DNA of 64,000 nucleotides from Enoplolaimus lenunculus (Eukaryota; Nematoda; Enoplea; Enoplida; Thoracostomopsidae): the NCBI GenBank assembly GCA_030248215.1, contig JASANG010000540.1, positions 62,001-126,000 of the forward strand, read 5' to 3'. Each line of letters begins with the position of its first letter. Position 1 is the first letter of the stretch. Under the pieces are notes generated by a model. The model saw nothing but the letters and a program-made list of their open reading frames with translations, was not told the DNA's origin and made no database searches. The translations under genes were made by a program, and so were the position numbers. Of the stretch, positions 11,187-23,100 are shown in pieces.

Positions 11187-12023
11187 GTGAAGTTTGAGCT
11201 CAGTTTAGTATTTGTGCATAGGTGTTGCAGTATTAATATTGAAACTGTGAAGTTTGAGCTCAGTTTAGTATTTGTGCATAGGTGTTGCAGTATTAATATT
11301 GAAACTGTGAAGTTTGAGCTCAGTTTAGTATTTGTGCATAGGTGTTGCAGTATTAATATTGAAACTGTGAAGTTTGAGCTCAGTTTAGTATTTGTGCATA
11401 GGTGTTGCAGTATTAATATTGAAACTGTGAAGTTTGAGCTCAGTTTAGTATTTGTGCATAGGTGTTGCAGTATTAATATTGAAACTGTGAAGTTTGAGCT
11501 CAGTTTAGTATTTGTGCATAGGTGTTGCAGTATTAATATTGAAACTGTGAAGTTTGAGCTCAGTTTAGTATTTGTGCATAGGTGTTGCAGTATTAATATT
11601 GAAACTGTGAAGTTTGAGCTCAGTTTAGTATTTGTGCATAGGTGTTGCAGTATTAATATTGAAACTGTGAAGTTTGAGCTCAGTTTAGTATTTGTGCATA
11701 GGTGTTGCAGTATTAATATTGAAACTGTGAAGTTTGAGCTCAGTTTAGTATTTGTGCATAGGTGTTGCAGTATTAATATTGAAACTGTGAAGTTTGAGCT
11801 CAGTTTAGTATTTGTGCATAGGTGTTGCAGTATTAATATTGAAACTGTGAAGTTTGAGCTCAGTTTAGTATTTGTGCATAGGTGTTGCAGTATTAATATT
11901 GAAACTGTGAAGTTTGAGCTCAGTTTAGTATTTGTGCATAGGTGTTGCAGTATTAATATTGAAACTGTGAAGTTTGAGCTCAGTTTAGTATTTGTGCATA
12001 GGTGTTGCAGTATTAATATTGAA
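11187..12023 (+). repeat. Perfect 60-bp satellite, 14 units, open in one frame
   Basis: The 60-bp unit starting GTGAAGTTTGAGCTCAGTTT is repeated about 13.95 times and I see no differences between units. As 60 is a multiple of three, one frame stays open through the array, encoding a 20-residue repeat (starts VKFELSLVFV), and runs on to a stop at 12119. I regard the reading frame as a by-product of the period, not as a gene, because there is no start context and no flanking exon. Such homogeneity implies very recent amplification or an assembly artefact. Confidence 0.95.
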
Positions 12024-12120
12024 AAATTGCTCGCAATTTGCGAAAGTATTAATACAAAAACGCAGTCGCTTGATGACTTTTCAAAATCACTGCGCCAGCT
12101 GGTGAGCAGTATTGCTTAAT

Positions 12121-12815
12121 TTTTGTTGCAATTTTTCAACTCCAAGTTGAAATCAATCAGTGTTTAAAATAATGAAAACTGAAACATTTTGAAGCATTTA
12201 TGGATCTTTTAGCGAAAACTTCAGTTAAAATGTCACTAACTGTGAATGCATACTTGTTTTTAGTTGAAAGACAAGGAGCAGTATTCCTTAATTTTAATTT
12301 TTGTTGCAATTTTTCAACTCCAAGTTGAAATCAATCAGTGTTTAAAATAATTGAAATTGAAAGATTTTGAAGCATTTATAGATGTTTTAGCGAAAACGTC
12401 AGGTAAAATATCACAAACGGGGAATGCATACTTGTTTTTAGTTGAAAGACAACAAGCAGTATTGCTTAATTTTAATTTTTGTTGCAATTATTCAACTCCA
12501 AGTGAAATCAATCAGTGTTTAAAATAATTTTAAAATTGATACATTTTGAAGAATCTATAGATGTTTTAGCGAAAACTTCAAGTAAAATATCACAAACTGT
12601 GATTGCATACTTGTTTTTAGTTGAAAACCAACGAGCAGTATTGCTTAATTTTAACTTTTGTTGCAATTTTTCAACTTAAAGTTGAAAATAGTCAGTGTTT
12701 ATAATAATTAAAATTGAATCATTTTAAAGCATTTATAGATGTTTTAGCGAAAACTTCAGTTAAAATGTCACAAACTGTGATTGCATACTTGTTTTTAGTG
12801 AAAACACAACGTCAG
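12121..12815. repeat. Four-unit tandem repeat of about 179 bp
   Basis: Units start near 12121, 12299, 12477 and 12656 with TTTTGTTGCAATTTTTCAAC-like sequence and differ by scattered substitutions and 1-2 bp indels. The array directly follows the 60-bp satellite but its sequence is different. Several units share TTTTAGCGAAAACTTCAG. Confidence 0.85.
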
Positions 12816-13189
12816 TTCACAGTTTATATGCTGAGGCTTAAGGTTGCTCTATACTCAAGGAATATAATTTTTCTCGAAAAAACCAACGTTGGTCGGTTAT
12901 AGCAGTACAATTGCAAAAGGTTTGCAATAATTTAGCATGTTTGTATAGTGAACACGATGAAAAACTTGTCATATTTGTGATTTTTTTGCTATTTTAGAAC
13001 ACTGGCAGAAGAACGTACTTAGAAAGATCATTTCAAAGCAGCGTTGAATTCGATATCGGTGTTTGAGTGGAATGAAATAGTACGACGCAGAAGTCTTGTG
13101 ATGGAAAATCGATTAACTTTGCTGTGAGAATTTTACCTTCTGTTTTAGAATATTGCTTTGTTAATAATAAGTCATGCAAAAGTGAATCT

Positions 13190-13403
13190 GGTTAATGTAA
13201 AGAACAGGAGCGGAACAGTATTATAAGCTTATTCATAAGCATAAGCATAAGCCTAAGCCTAAGCCTAAGCGAAAGACTAAGTTTATTCCGAAGCCTACGC
13301 TTAAGCCTAAGCCTGAGCCAAACAAAAAGATTAGTCTAAAGCTTAAGATAATTCTATTGTAGTCCCACAGAAAAACGTTCCTCCCCTGATTTTTACGTGG
13401 GCC
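13190..13403. mobile_element. TTAGGC-bearing MITE with perfect 8-bp duplication
   Basis: Left end GGTTAATGTAAAGAACAGGA, right end the complement of GGCCCACGTAAAAATCAGGG. GTGAATCT flanks both sides exactly (13182-13189, 13404-13411). The interior carries a run of CCTAAG units, three of them perfect in a row. Confidence 0.8.
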
Positions 13404-14337
13404 GTGAATCTTATAACTGCTGGCTGTGTGAGCTCGAGGGGAATCAATTGAATTTGATATTTCTCAAGGTTGAATTTGAGACCGAAATATACGATTTTGC
13501 TCAAGAGCTTGCGTAGATGACAGTCTCAAAGCCGTAGGGCGCTCCCGTTCGCTTTGTTTAGACTTAGGCTTAGGCAAACGCTAAGATATAAACTTATGTT
13601 CGCGCTCATGATTTACAATTTAAATTTTGTTTAGGATTTGTCTTGATCGCCATAATAGTAGTACACGCATATTCCTAAGCCTAAGCCCAAGCCTACGCCG
13701 CAGCGTAAGGATACGTCTACAGTTAAGTCTAAGCCTAAGCCTAAGAAAAAATTAGTTTAAACTTGAAGCTTGCTGTATTGCAGTCCAGCCGACAACAGGA
13801 TCATCTTATGAGTATACATGGACCGAGACGTGATAGCTTTCTCCCGTTGAGAAGCATACCTTTCGTTTAATTCTCTACTGATACATCGGAGTTTCAACAT
13901 TTATCCAATTGGCGAACCTATTCTTAACCTGGTTCGTCAAGTATAATTGGTTTAAATTTCCAATATTTTGATTTATCTGCCAGTTAATTAAAAGCATACA
14001 AAGTGTGCCAATTGTTGCTCTCAACAATTTAGTCGACCAAAGTGTGGCATCTCAAATTTCATTGGATAAAATTTGTTAGTTAACACGGTAATTTGGTACG
14101 CGATTTTAATTGGATGTTAAAATTCTATTGAAATTTTTGACCAGAACAATTTTTATTAATTATTTATGATTTGTGAAGCCGATCACAGGCTTGCCGTTAA
14201 CGAGCAACAAGCGTAGTATTTGATAATAACGTATTTTCAGCAGAATTTGCGTTGAATTTTAAAAAGATTTATCTGTAAAAATAGTTGGGATAATATATTT
14301 GATAATTCATTTTTTACTATAATTTTCATACCTTATA

Positions 14338-14577
14338 CACTGCAAAAAATAGTGAGTCAGATTGACAAGATTGACAAACTTCGAAATAGGCGCTACGGGA
14401 CTACGCAAACGGAGTCAAATTCGACTCCGCCAGAGTCAAATTCGACTCCGCCAGAGTCAAATTCGACTCACCGAGTCGATCCGTTTGACTCTCGCGGAGT
14501 CGAATTGGACTCAATTTGTGTAGTCCCGTAAAGCCTGTTTTGGAGAGAGTCAATTTGACTCACCATTTATTGCAGTG
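14338..14577. mobile_element. Palindromic MITE, GAGTCAAATT family
   Basis: Begins CACTGCAAAAAATAGTGAGT and ends in the complement CACTGCAATAAATGGTGAGT. The centre repeats the GAGTCAAATTCGACTC block three times. The left flank ends in TA but the right does not. Confidence 0.75.
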
Positions 14578-14827
14578 CCGTCCGCCGTAAAACTTTCAGT
14601 CCTGATAGCTATGAACATGTTTTGTAAACTTGTAATTTGCCGTGTGATTGGTTTTCATTTGGTATAGGATAAGGTTAAGGCGTGGGAATTTAGAAATCGC
14701 TAGAGATTAATGACGTATCCGTTTCCGGTAAAATCGGTGTCCGTTTCGTTTTCGGAAGTACGCTACAACTGTTCGACATTGTAAATAAACGCAAAAACGC
14801 ATCCGTTTCGAACAAACTTATAGACCA

Positions 14828-14910
14828 CACCAGGAACCGAACCCCTGACCACTTGCACTCGAACTTAAGCATGCTACTACTACTACTACTACACCATGTT
14901 GTCGATTGCA
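14828..14910 (-). repeat. tRNA-like SINE head with a TAG trinucleotide run
   Basis: On the minus strand the sequence has an A-box-like TGGTGTAGTAG and a B-box GGTTCGGTTCC about 45 nt apart. Between them is an expanded run of six TAG triplets. The cloverleaf is not convincing, so this looks like a SINE head rather than a functional tRNA gene. Confidence 0.4.
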
Positions 14911-15978
14911 ATCACTTCTTATACCCGCATATGTATACATGTATGGCAAACTCTGCTTGTACATACACTTACTGTGCACATATGCCGACACCCAGGCTGT
15001 TTGTTTCGTGATTAGTCGCAAACAATGAGCTCTAAGCTCTAAGGCATCAGTGCAAATAACAAATATTTACCCAGGGATTGCAATAAAGTCACTAACCAAT
15101 GCGTGAGATACAACACCATGTGACTTCTAATTAAAAATTGTGCAGACAAACTATTTTATCTTTTCAGAGAAGTTTTAGATCAGGAATCATATATTCTCAA
15201 ATGCGTATAGCAACTATCACCGGTTAGCGATAGGTTTTCAACCCGAGACGAACTCATGCAGTTAATAAGCATTTGAAAGTTTGCGCAGGGCAAATCGAAG
15301 TTGAATTTTTGTTTTCAGTTCGACGCTCACCAATCCCTGGTTCAATAGTAGCAAGACCTATCATCAACTAGTGATATGTGCGTTCACAAATTTGGCACAC
15401 AAAAATATAACTGAACGCTTAGATTTTAAATTTTCATGAAGAAAGTCGATTGGGCAATGTGTCAAATGCGGATCGTTCTTCTGCGGCATTGCAATAGAAT
15501 AAGCTAAAGCTTTAGACTAATTTTTTGCTTTGACTTAGGCTTAGGCCTAGTTTAGGTATACGCACATTATTGACATAAGATCAGGAATATGAGTACTACT
15601 GTTACGGCCCTGTCCTATACATTGGCCAGCACACTGATTAATACTGTTTTTTGTATTATAGTCTAAACTTTGCTCGCCGGTTATATTCTTGAATAAAGTT
15701 TAGCTGAGTTCTGTGTGCAGTTGACCGCCCCTAAATATGGGGGGGTATGGGCAAAACGCAACGCACGGTGGTACTTTTTATGCCACGCGTATTTTTGGAA
15801 GTTGCACACTCTTATTATCGGCTTCTGATTCAACTGAACAAAAATTAATAAAAAATTTTTTTAAAAATTAATTATCTCACCAGAACTTTGAACCCGTTGT
15901 CGATCTCAAGTTGTGAAACATTTAACTTAACGAAATTTATACAGCCGATATTGGGACTTAACGCGCATCGAGTGGAGC

Positions 15979-15982
15979 ATGG
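15979..15982 (+). CDS. Candidate first coding exon of the nuclear receptor gene
   Basis: ATG-G followed directly by a consensus donor GTAAGT leaves phase 1, exactly what the next exon needs, giving M-G-R-T-L before the zinc finger. Vertebrate TLX has an equally short N-terminus and an intron in phase 1 just before its RIL residues, so the position is plausible. The upstream frame is open back to a TATACAG acceptor at 15942, so this could also be an internal exon (38 nt). The alternative exon at 12998-13058 also fits the phase. Confidence 0.35.
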
Positions 15983-16013
15983 GTAAGTTTCAATTAAAAA
16001 CTGGACATTTTTT

Positions 16014-16640
16014 GGCCCATGTAAAGATAAGAGGCGGAACGTTTGTCTGTGGGACTGCAATATTTTTTGGCCCATGTAAAGATCAGAGGCGGAACGTTTG
16101 TCTGTGGGACTGCAATATTTTTTGGCCCATGTAAAGATCAGAGGCGGAACGTTTGTCTGTGGGACTGCAATATTTTTTGGCCCATGTAAAGATCAGAGGC
16201 GGAACGTTTGTCTGTGGGACTGCAATATTTTTTGGCCCATGTAAAGATCAGAGGCGGAACGTTTGTCTGTGGGAGTGCAATAGAGTCAGCGTAAACTTTA
16301 GACAATTTTTTTTTGCTTAGGCTTAAGCTTACGCTCAGGTTTAGGAGCCAATGTTACTTTAAGAGGCGTAACAGTAGATTAAGCGTACTCCTTAGCCTAA
16401 GCCTAAGACTAAGCGTTGCAAAAATGTTCCTAAGCCTAAGCCTAAGCCTAAGCTTAAGCCTAAGCCTAAGCAAAAATGTAATATAGAATCTAAACCGACT
16501 CTTTTATGGACCTACGAGAAACCTAGACGCCCCTTAAAGTAACATGCGCCGGCTTAGGCATAAGCTCGTTCTCACGCTTAAGCTTGGGCTTTGGTTTGGG
16601 CTTAGGAATATGCTTTTACTATCGTTACGACCAAACAACG
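16014..16640. mobile_element. TTAGGC MITE with its end repeated five times and a second MITE nested inside
   Basis: The terminal 55 bp beginning GGCCCATGTAAAGATCAGAG recurs at 16014, 16069, 16124, 16179 and 16234 with almost no change, so the end of the element has become a small tandem array. The body then continues to about 16640. Within it, 16346-16550 is a second-subfamily copy flanked by GGTTTAGG and GGCTTAGG, an 8-bp duplication of the host element's own TTAGGC-type sequence. All of this lies in the putative first intron of the receptor gene. Confidence 0.8.
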
Positions 16641-17101
16641 AAACGAGCGTTATTACAAAATAGGTTTAATGAATTTGCATTTTTGTTAATTTTTATAAAT
16701 TGGACAAGAGTTAAAGGAATATTTTTGCTTATTTTGCTTCATTTTTCAAAATTTCTGCTACTTAAATTCTTTTTAAAATACATTGAAACGTGTTTACAAA
16801 TTGGAATCGCAACGTTTTTCAGTGTTCGTCGCTTCAGTAATATTAATCAAATTGTGTTCATTTTTACACTGCATTGCTAAAACCGTGCAGTTTGAAGATT
16901 TACGTAACACCAGTCAGTAGGTTTTCAAGAATACTGTACTACCGCAGCGGTAACGCCGGATTTACTAAAACTTCACGACGAGCTCTCGTGTAAATTAAAG
17001 AAACTGTTTATCAACAGCTGGTAATAGGTGCCACTCAAAATACGTATGTGCAGCGTTCTAGCTTTTATAATAAAATGGTTTGTTTGTACTGCCGTTTTTA
17101 G

Positions 17102-20100
17102 GCCGAACTCTTCCGGTTCCTGTTCCGTGTCAAGTTTGTGGCGACAAAAGTTACGGCCGACACTACGGCGTGTATTGTTGCGATGGTTGCAGTTGTTTTT
17201 TCAAGCGAAGTGTTCGAAAAAAGATTATTTATAAATGCATCTGTACGTTTTTGTATTCAACTGCGTTGAAGTCGCTAAAATTGCTAGAACAGCATATTTG
17301 TTCCCTTATGAATTCGGTCCTATTTCGATTTACACGTCACTTTTCAAAAAACTTAAAACTATGACGTATAATATTTGAAAGCGTTTGAATTTAAACAATG
17401 GCCGGTGTTAGTTTTTGGGAGCTGAAAAGTAGCCTAAGCGCGTTTCAAGCCTTAGCACAATAGCAATGTAAACATAAGCCTAAAACTAAGTCTATTTTAC
17501 CTAAATAAAACATTGCTGAAATTTCCGATAGCTAAGAAATTAAGCAAGCTTGATTAGGGCGCTAGGTTTCAGCTCTAGTAAGCATAAAAGCGGCCGAATG
17601 TGTAATGGGATCTGTTAGCAAAATGCTACTAACATGTAACTGTGAAAGTAGCTTGTAGTATATATTTTTGTTCCTGATATCGGCCCATGTAAAGATCAGT
17701 GGCGGAACGTTTTTTTGTGGAACTAGAAAGGAGTAAGTTTAAGCTTTAGACTAATTTTTATTGCTTGGCGTAGGATTAGGCTTAGGCTGAGGCTTAGGAA
17801 TATGCTTCTGATACTGTTCCGCCCCTGTTCTTTACATTGGTCCTGATATCGAAGAAATTTATGCCGTTTATAAAATAACATACAACCCGTGGTTTATGAT
17901 TAGTAATATATATGTTAGGCAACGCTACAGTGGAGGATACGGCTTGGCTTGAGGAAAAACTAGTTTTTATGTGGGACTAGAATAGACTAAGTTTAAGCCT
18001 TAGACTATTTTTTGCTTGGCTTAGGCTTAGTAATAAACTCATTCTTACGCTTAGGCTTAGGCTTCGGCTTAGGAATATGCTTATAACACTATTCCGCTTC
18101 TGTTTTTTGCATCGGCCTGTTTCTAAATTTAACAATTGTAGCTTATTTTTCTGAGAGTCAGTTACATTTTTAAAAAGTGGCTGTTGTTTCAGGGATATTC
18201 CTATAGGACCTCTATATATTTTGGAGAGGTATAATGTATTTTACTACAGTGTTGTTATAATCTGGTCGTTAGTTGTAGATTCAAAAAGTTGAATTTTCAA
18301 AATGCTTTTCATTTCTAAGTGCGTTTGACAATAACTAAATTCTAAAATTTAAAAATAACGCAGTTGTAAAAGTTAAAAATAACGAAATTGTAAAATTATA
18401 AAGAAACAAAATATTAAAATTTAAAAGTAACAAAATTCTAAAATTTACATATAACCAAATTCTGAAATTGAAAAATAACGAAATTATAAAATTTAAAAAT
18501 AACGAAATTCTAAAATACAAAAATAAATTGAAAGATCTAAAAGTAAAACCAAAATTCTAAAATTCAAAAATGACAAAAAATTCTACAATTTAAAAATAAC
18601 GAAATTTTAAAATTTAGAAATAACGAAATTCTAAAATTAATAAATAACAAAATTCTAAAATATAAAAATGACTAAATCTCAAATTTAAAAATAACGAAAT
18701 TCTAAAATTTAAAATGACGAAATTTTAAAATTTAAAAATTTCATTTCTTAAAATGTTTCGGTGGTAACAAGTTTTTTTATATACTTTAAAATTGCGTGAG
18801 CCATAAATGGTTGCAAAAGTATTTTGCAGCTGGTGATTATACGTGTTTGGTTGATAGAGCACGACGTAATTGGTGCCCGTACTGCAGGTTGCAAAAATGT
18901 TTCGCGGTCAAAATGAACCAATATGGTAAGACACAGGACGCAATCGGAGGTAAAAACACATGAGACGGACCCGGACTCGGCACCAGACGCGGAACGAAAA
19001 CCGTACTGTAGTGACCCGAATAAAAGGGAGACATCATTATCGCTCAAGCTTTTGAAACGAGACAAATGAACGTTTAATTAAACCAATAGTTGCAACACCG
19101 AATATATATCAGTAACAAAGGGCGGGTTAAAAATAAATAACAGTCCGTAATCGAATAACAGGGGTTCCCGCTGGAGAGGCCAAATATATCATACGCCCCC
19201 TCTTATTCGGGTCACTACGGTAGCTAGAACCGCACATGAAGCAGCAAAAGGATGCAGTTAAAATAATGCTGAATTAGCTAATTTTAGCAAATACATTGCA
19301 ACTGTTGTTAAAAATAACGGTTTCATATTTCTTACTCTTACTGAGAAATCCCCAGAGTTAAATATTGAAACTTTGTCCAAACAATACACACAAACTCGCC
19401 AAACTTCGCAATTGGCGGTAAAAACGGTAAAATTTGACTACCACAGTCACTCGTATTTACAGCAAAAGTTCTACCGGAACCGGAGATTGATTTTTAGTTT
19501 AAGCAAACGCCGGGATTCTGGTTGTATCCTCATAATGAGTTGGTTAAGTTTGATGTTACCAGCAGTCGTGGAATATCCAGTATAAAGGGTTCTTCGTTGT
19601 TAGTAGGTTTACATATTTTAAAGCACCTAGCGATGCCTATTTTATCTTATTCTTTCAAGAAAGCCAGAAAGTTTACTTAAATTAGGCATATATTTCGATG
19701 CTCCAAGATCCATGAAAAATTTAAGACAAAGACAATACAGTAGGTCCGCGTGCGAATTATATTCATTGTGTATTGCGTTTTATTTAATTTTTGTTACTAT
19801 TATATGTTACTAGTCAACCGGCTTTGCGCAATGTACAAAAGTTAACGAATGCACAACAATCTCCATACAAGTTTTCTTTTCACAAAACAATCCTGTTTGT
19901 GTTCTAAGAAATGTTGTAAACAAAGTAATACTGGATAAGTTGTCCTAAATACGTATGTGGGGGAATTCCAACTTTAATGTTATAGATAAACAATTCAATG
20001 GTTAAAGATTTTGCTAATTGTCGCACGTTGTTGTTAAAGTTGTATATTTATTTTGCTATGCCGTGCAATACGATTACATTTTCAGCAGTTCAAGAAGAAA

Positions 20101-23100
20101 GAGGCCCTCGCAAACAGAGGATCCACAAGGAAAAATTATCGCCGACACAGGTTTCGAATGCAGGCAGTACAAATAGCCGTCAAACTCAAAGTATAAGAAT
20201 AATCATAATTTGAATTTTTGAAAAATTCCATTTGCGAATTGAGGAAAACTCTATTTGAGTAAATGTTTTGTTTACATCTTAATAATATCCTTCGGAGAAG
20301 TTTTAGTCTCGGCCATGTTTCTTGAACTAAATACGGGCCTGACCCTTGGCCTAATATGTAATTTCAGATCGCTATAGCCAACGTCGTTTATAATTGCCTA
20401 GGTTGCAAAATAGGCTTTCCTATTTTCTGCTCGTAATAGCTTGTGGGCCGATATAAGCACCGATCACCAGTTGGTAATATATTTGGAAACTATCGAACTC
20501 CTACAGTTGCGGATCTCCAAATTACGCACATGCTGGGCAATTCAAATGCAAAAAAGGGTTAACTGTCGAAACTAAGTATTCCCAGGTTTGAAAGGTATCA
20601 GATCTATTGTCAACTGGTAATAGGTGCTATACACATTTGAGAATGCGGCTACTGAGTTTAGATTCCAGCCAAGATTCAGTCGATAGCAACAAGTTGCGCA
20701 ACTCAAACTCAAAGCAACTTGTGTCTGTGATCAGTCGAGCAATTCAGTGTGCCGCAGAGTCGCCTGTGCTCCACTTTCAGTCGCTCCAGTCGCAAAGATT
20801 TGTTCTTCGTCGACGTTGGTTGCATTTGTTGTTGCTGTCTTGTGTGGTCGAATGCGATATTGACTGCAATTTGTTAATATCGAAATTGTTTACAATGAAA
20901 ACTTTAACACAGGTATTAATTTTAGCTTGGTTTGTTGCGTACATTATGTAGCTTTTGACCCAACACTGTAAATTTCAATGAATTGATTTATCAACTCAGC
21001 TAGAAGGTTAGTTATTTCTGAGTTAGGTATATAATAACAGTAAACGTTAACTCAATCTGAGTTCAGTTGATTCTTGGTAAGTTGAAAAATTAACTCAGAG
21101 TGAGCTTGATTGACTCAGAATTCTGAGCTCTGACAACGCTAACTTAGACTGAGTGATTCAACACATTCTGAGTTAAAATCAACTCACTTGGATTTACAGT
21201 GAATCTTTTCAACTACATATAGTATCTATCACTCAACTCATTCTAAGTTAAAATCAACTGACTTGGATTTACAGTGAATATTTTCAACTACATATAGTAT
21301 CTATCACTAAACTCATTCTGAGTTAAAATCAACTCAGTTGGATTTACAGTGAATCTTTTCAACTACATATAGTATCTATCACTCAACTCATTCTAAGTTA
21401 AAATCAACTCACTTGGATTTACAGTGAATCTTTTCAACTACATATAGTATCTATCACTCAACTCATTCTAAGTTAAAATCAACTGACTTGGATTTACAGT
21501 GAATATTTTCAACTACATATAGTATCTATCACTCAACTCATTCTGAGTTAAAATCGACTCACTTGGATTTACAGTGAATCTTTTCAACTACATATAGTAT
21601 CTATCACTCAACTCATTCTAAGTTAAAATCAACTGACTTGGATTTACAGTGAATATTTTCAACTACATATAGTATCTATCACTAAACTCATTCTGAGTTA
21701 AAATCAACTCAGTTGGATTTACAGTGAATCTTTTCAACTACATATAGTATCTATCACTCAACTCATTCTGAGTTAAAATCAACTGACTTGGATTTACAGT
21801 GAATATTTTCAACTACATATAGTGTCTATCACTAAACTCATTCTGAGTTAAAATCAACTCAGTTGGATTTACAGTGAATCTTTTCAACTACATATAGTAT
21901 CTATCACTCAACTCATTCTGAGTTAAAATCAACTGACTTGGATTTACAGTGAATATTTTCAACTACATATAGTATCTATCACTCAACTCATTCTGAGTTA
22001 AAATCGACTGACTTGGATTTACAGTGAATATTTTCAACTACATATAGTATCTATCACTAAACTCATTCTGAGTTAAAATCAACTGACTTGGATTTACAGT
22101 GAATATTTTCATCTATCACTCAACTCATTCTGAGTTAAAATCCACTGACTTGGATTTACAGTGAATATTTTCAACTACATATAGTATCTATCACTAAACT
22201 CATTCTGAGTTAAAATCAACTGACTTGGATTTACAGTGAATATTTTCAACTACATATAGTATCTATCACTAAACTCATTCAGAGTTAAAATCAACTGACT
22301 TGGATTTACAGTGAATATTTTCAACTACATATAGTATCTATCACTCAACTCATTCTGAGTTAAAATCAACTGACTTGGATTTACAGTGAATATTTTCAAC
22401 TACACATAGTATCTATCACTCAACTCATTCTGAGTTAAAATCAACTGACTTGGATTTACAGTGAATATTTTCAACTACATATAGTATCTATCACTCAACT
22501 CATTCTGAGTTAAAATCAACTGACTTGGATTTACAGTGGATCTTTTCAACTACATATAGTATCTATCACTCAACTCATTCTGAGTTAAAATCAACTGACT
22601 TGGATTTACAGTGAATCTTTTCAACTACATATAGTATCTATCACTCAACTCATTCTGAGTTAAAATCAACTGACTTGGATTTACAGTGAATATTTTCAAC
22701 TACATATAGTATCTATCACTCAACTCATTCTGAGTTAAAATCGACTCACTTGGATTTACAGTGAATATTTTCAACTACATATATATAGTATCTATCACTA
22801 GTTAGCGAAAGGTTTTTGAAACTGACAAATTTGTGCAGCTGTGGATTTTAAAACTAAAACAGAAGTAAGACAAATTAAATGCGAAAAATGTGCAAAATTT
22901 CAAACCTCACCATACACGGGTTAGCAAGTTACAAGCATATTGCCACCTAAGGATAGGCGCTACACGCATTTGAGAATACAAGCCAAGGTGCCAGAATTAT
23001 CAACTGTGTACGACCCATCACCAATTTTAGTATTAGGTTTTCAAACAAGTAAAGTGCTCTAATCACGAAAAGTGCTATTCACATTTGAGAACAAAAACAT

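Larger units (their letters stand above)
12816..15978. other. Intergenic stretch with MITEs, left of the receptor gene
   Basis: Holds TTAGGC MITEs at 13190-13403, about 13640-13835 and about 15470-15640, a palindromic MITE at 14338-14577, a tRNA-like repeat at 14828-14910 and a decayed TATTCTCAAATG element at about 15190-15400. A 61-nt segment at 12998-13058, after the acceptor TTGCTATTTTAG, is open for 20 codons and leaves phase 1, so it could be an alternative upstream receptor exon, but its donor (GTGTTT) is weak. I see nothing else supported. Confidence 0.5.

Noticed and set aside
11187-12119. 310-codon frame of 20-residue repeats as a real gene
   Set aside because: The frame is a consequence of a 60-bp period in a stop-free phase; no start context, promoter or flanking exon.
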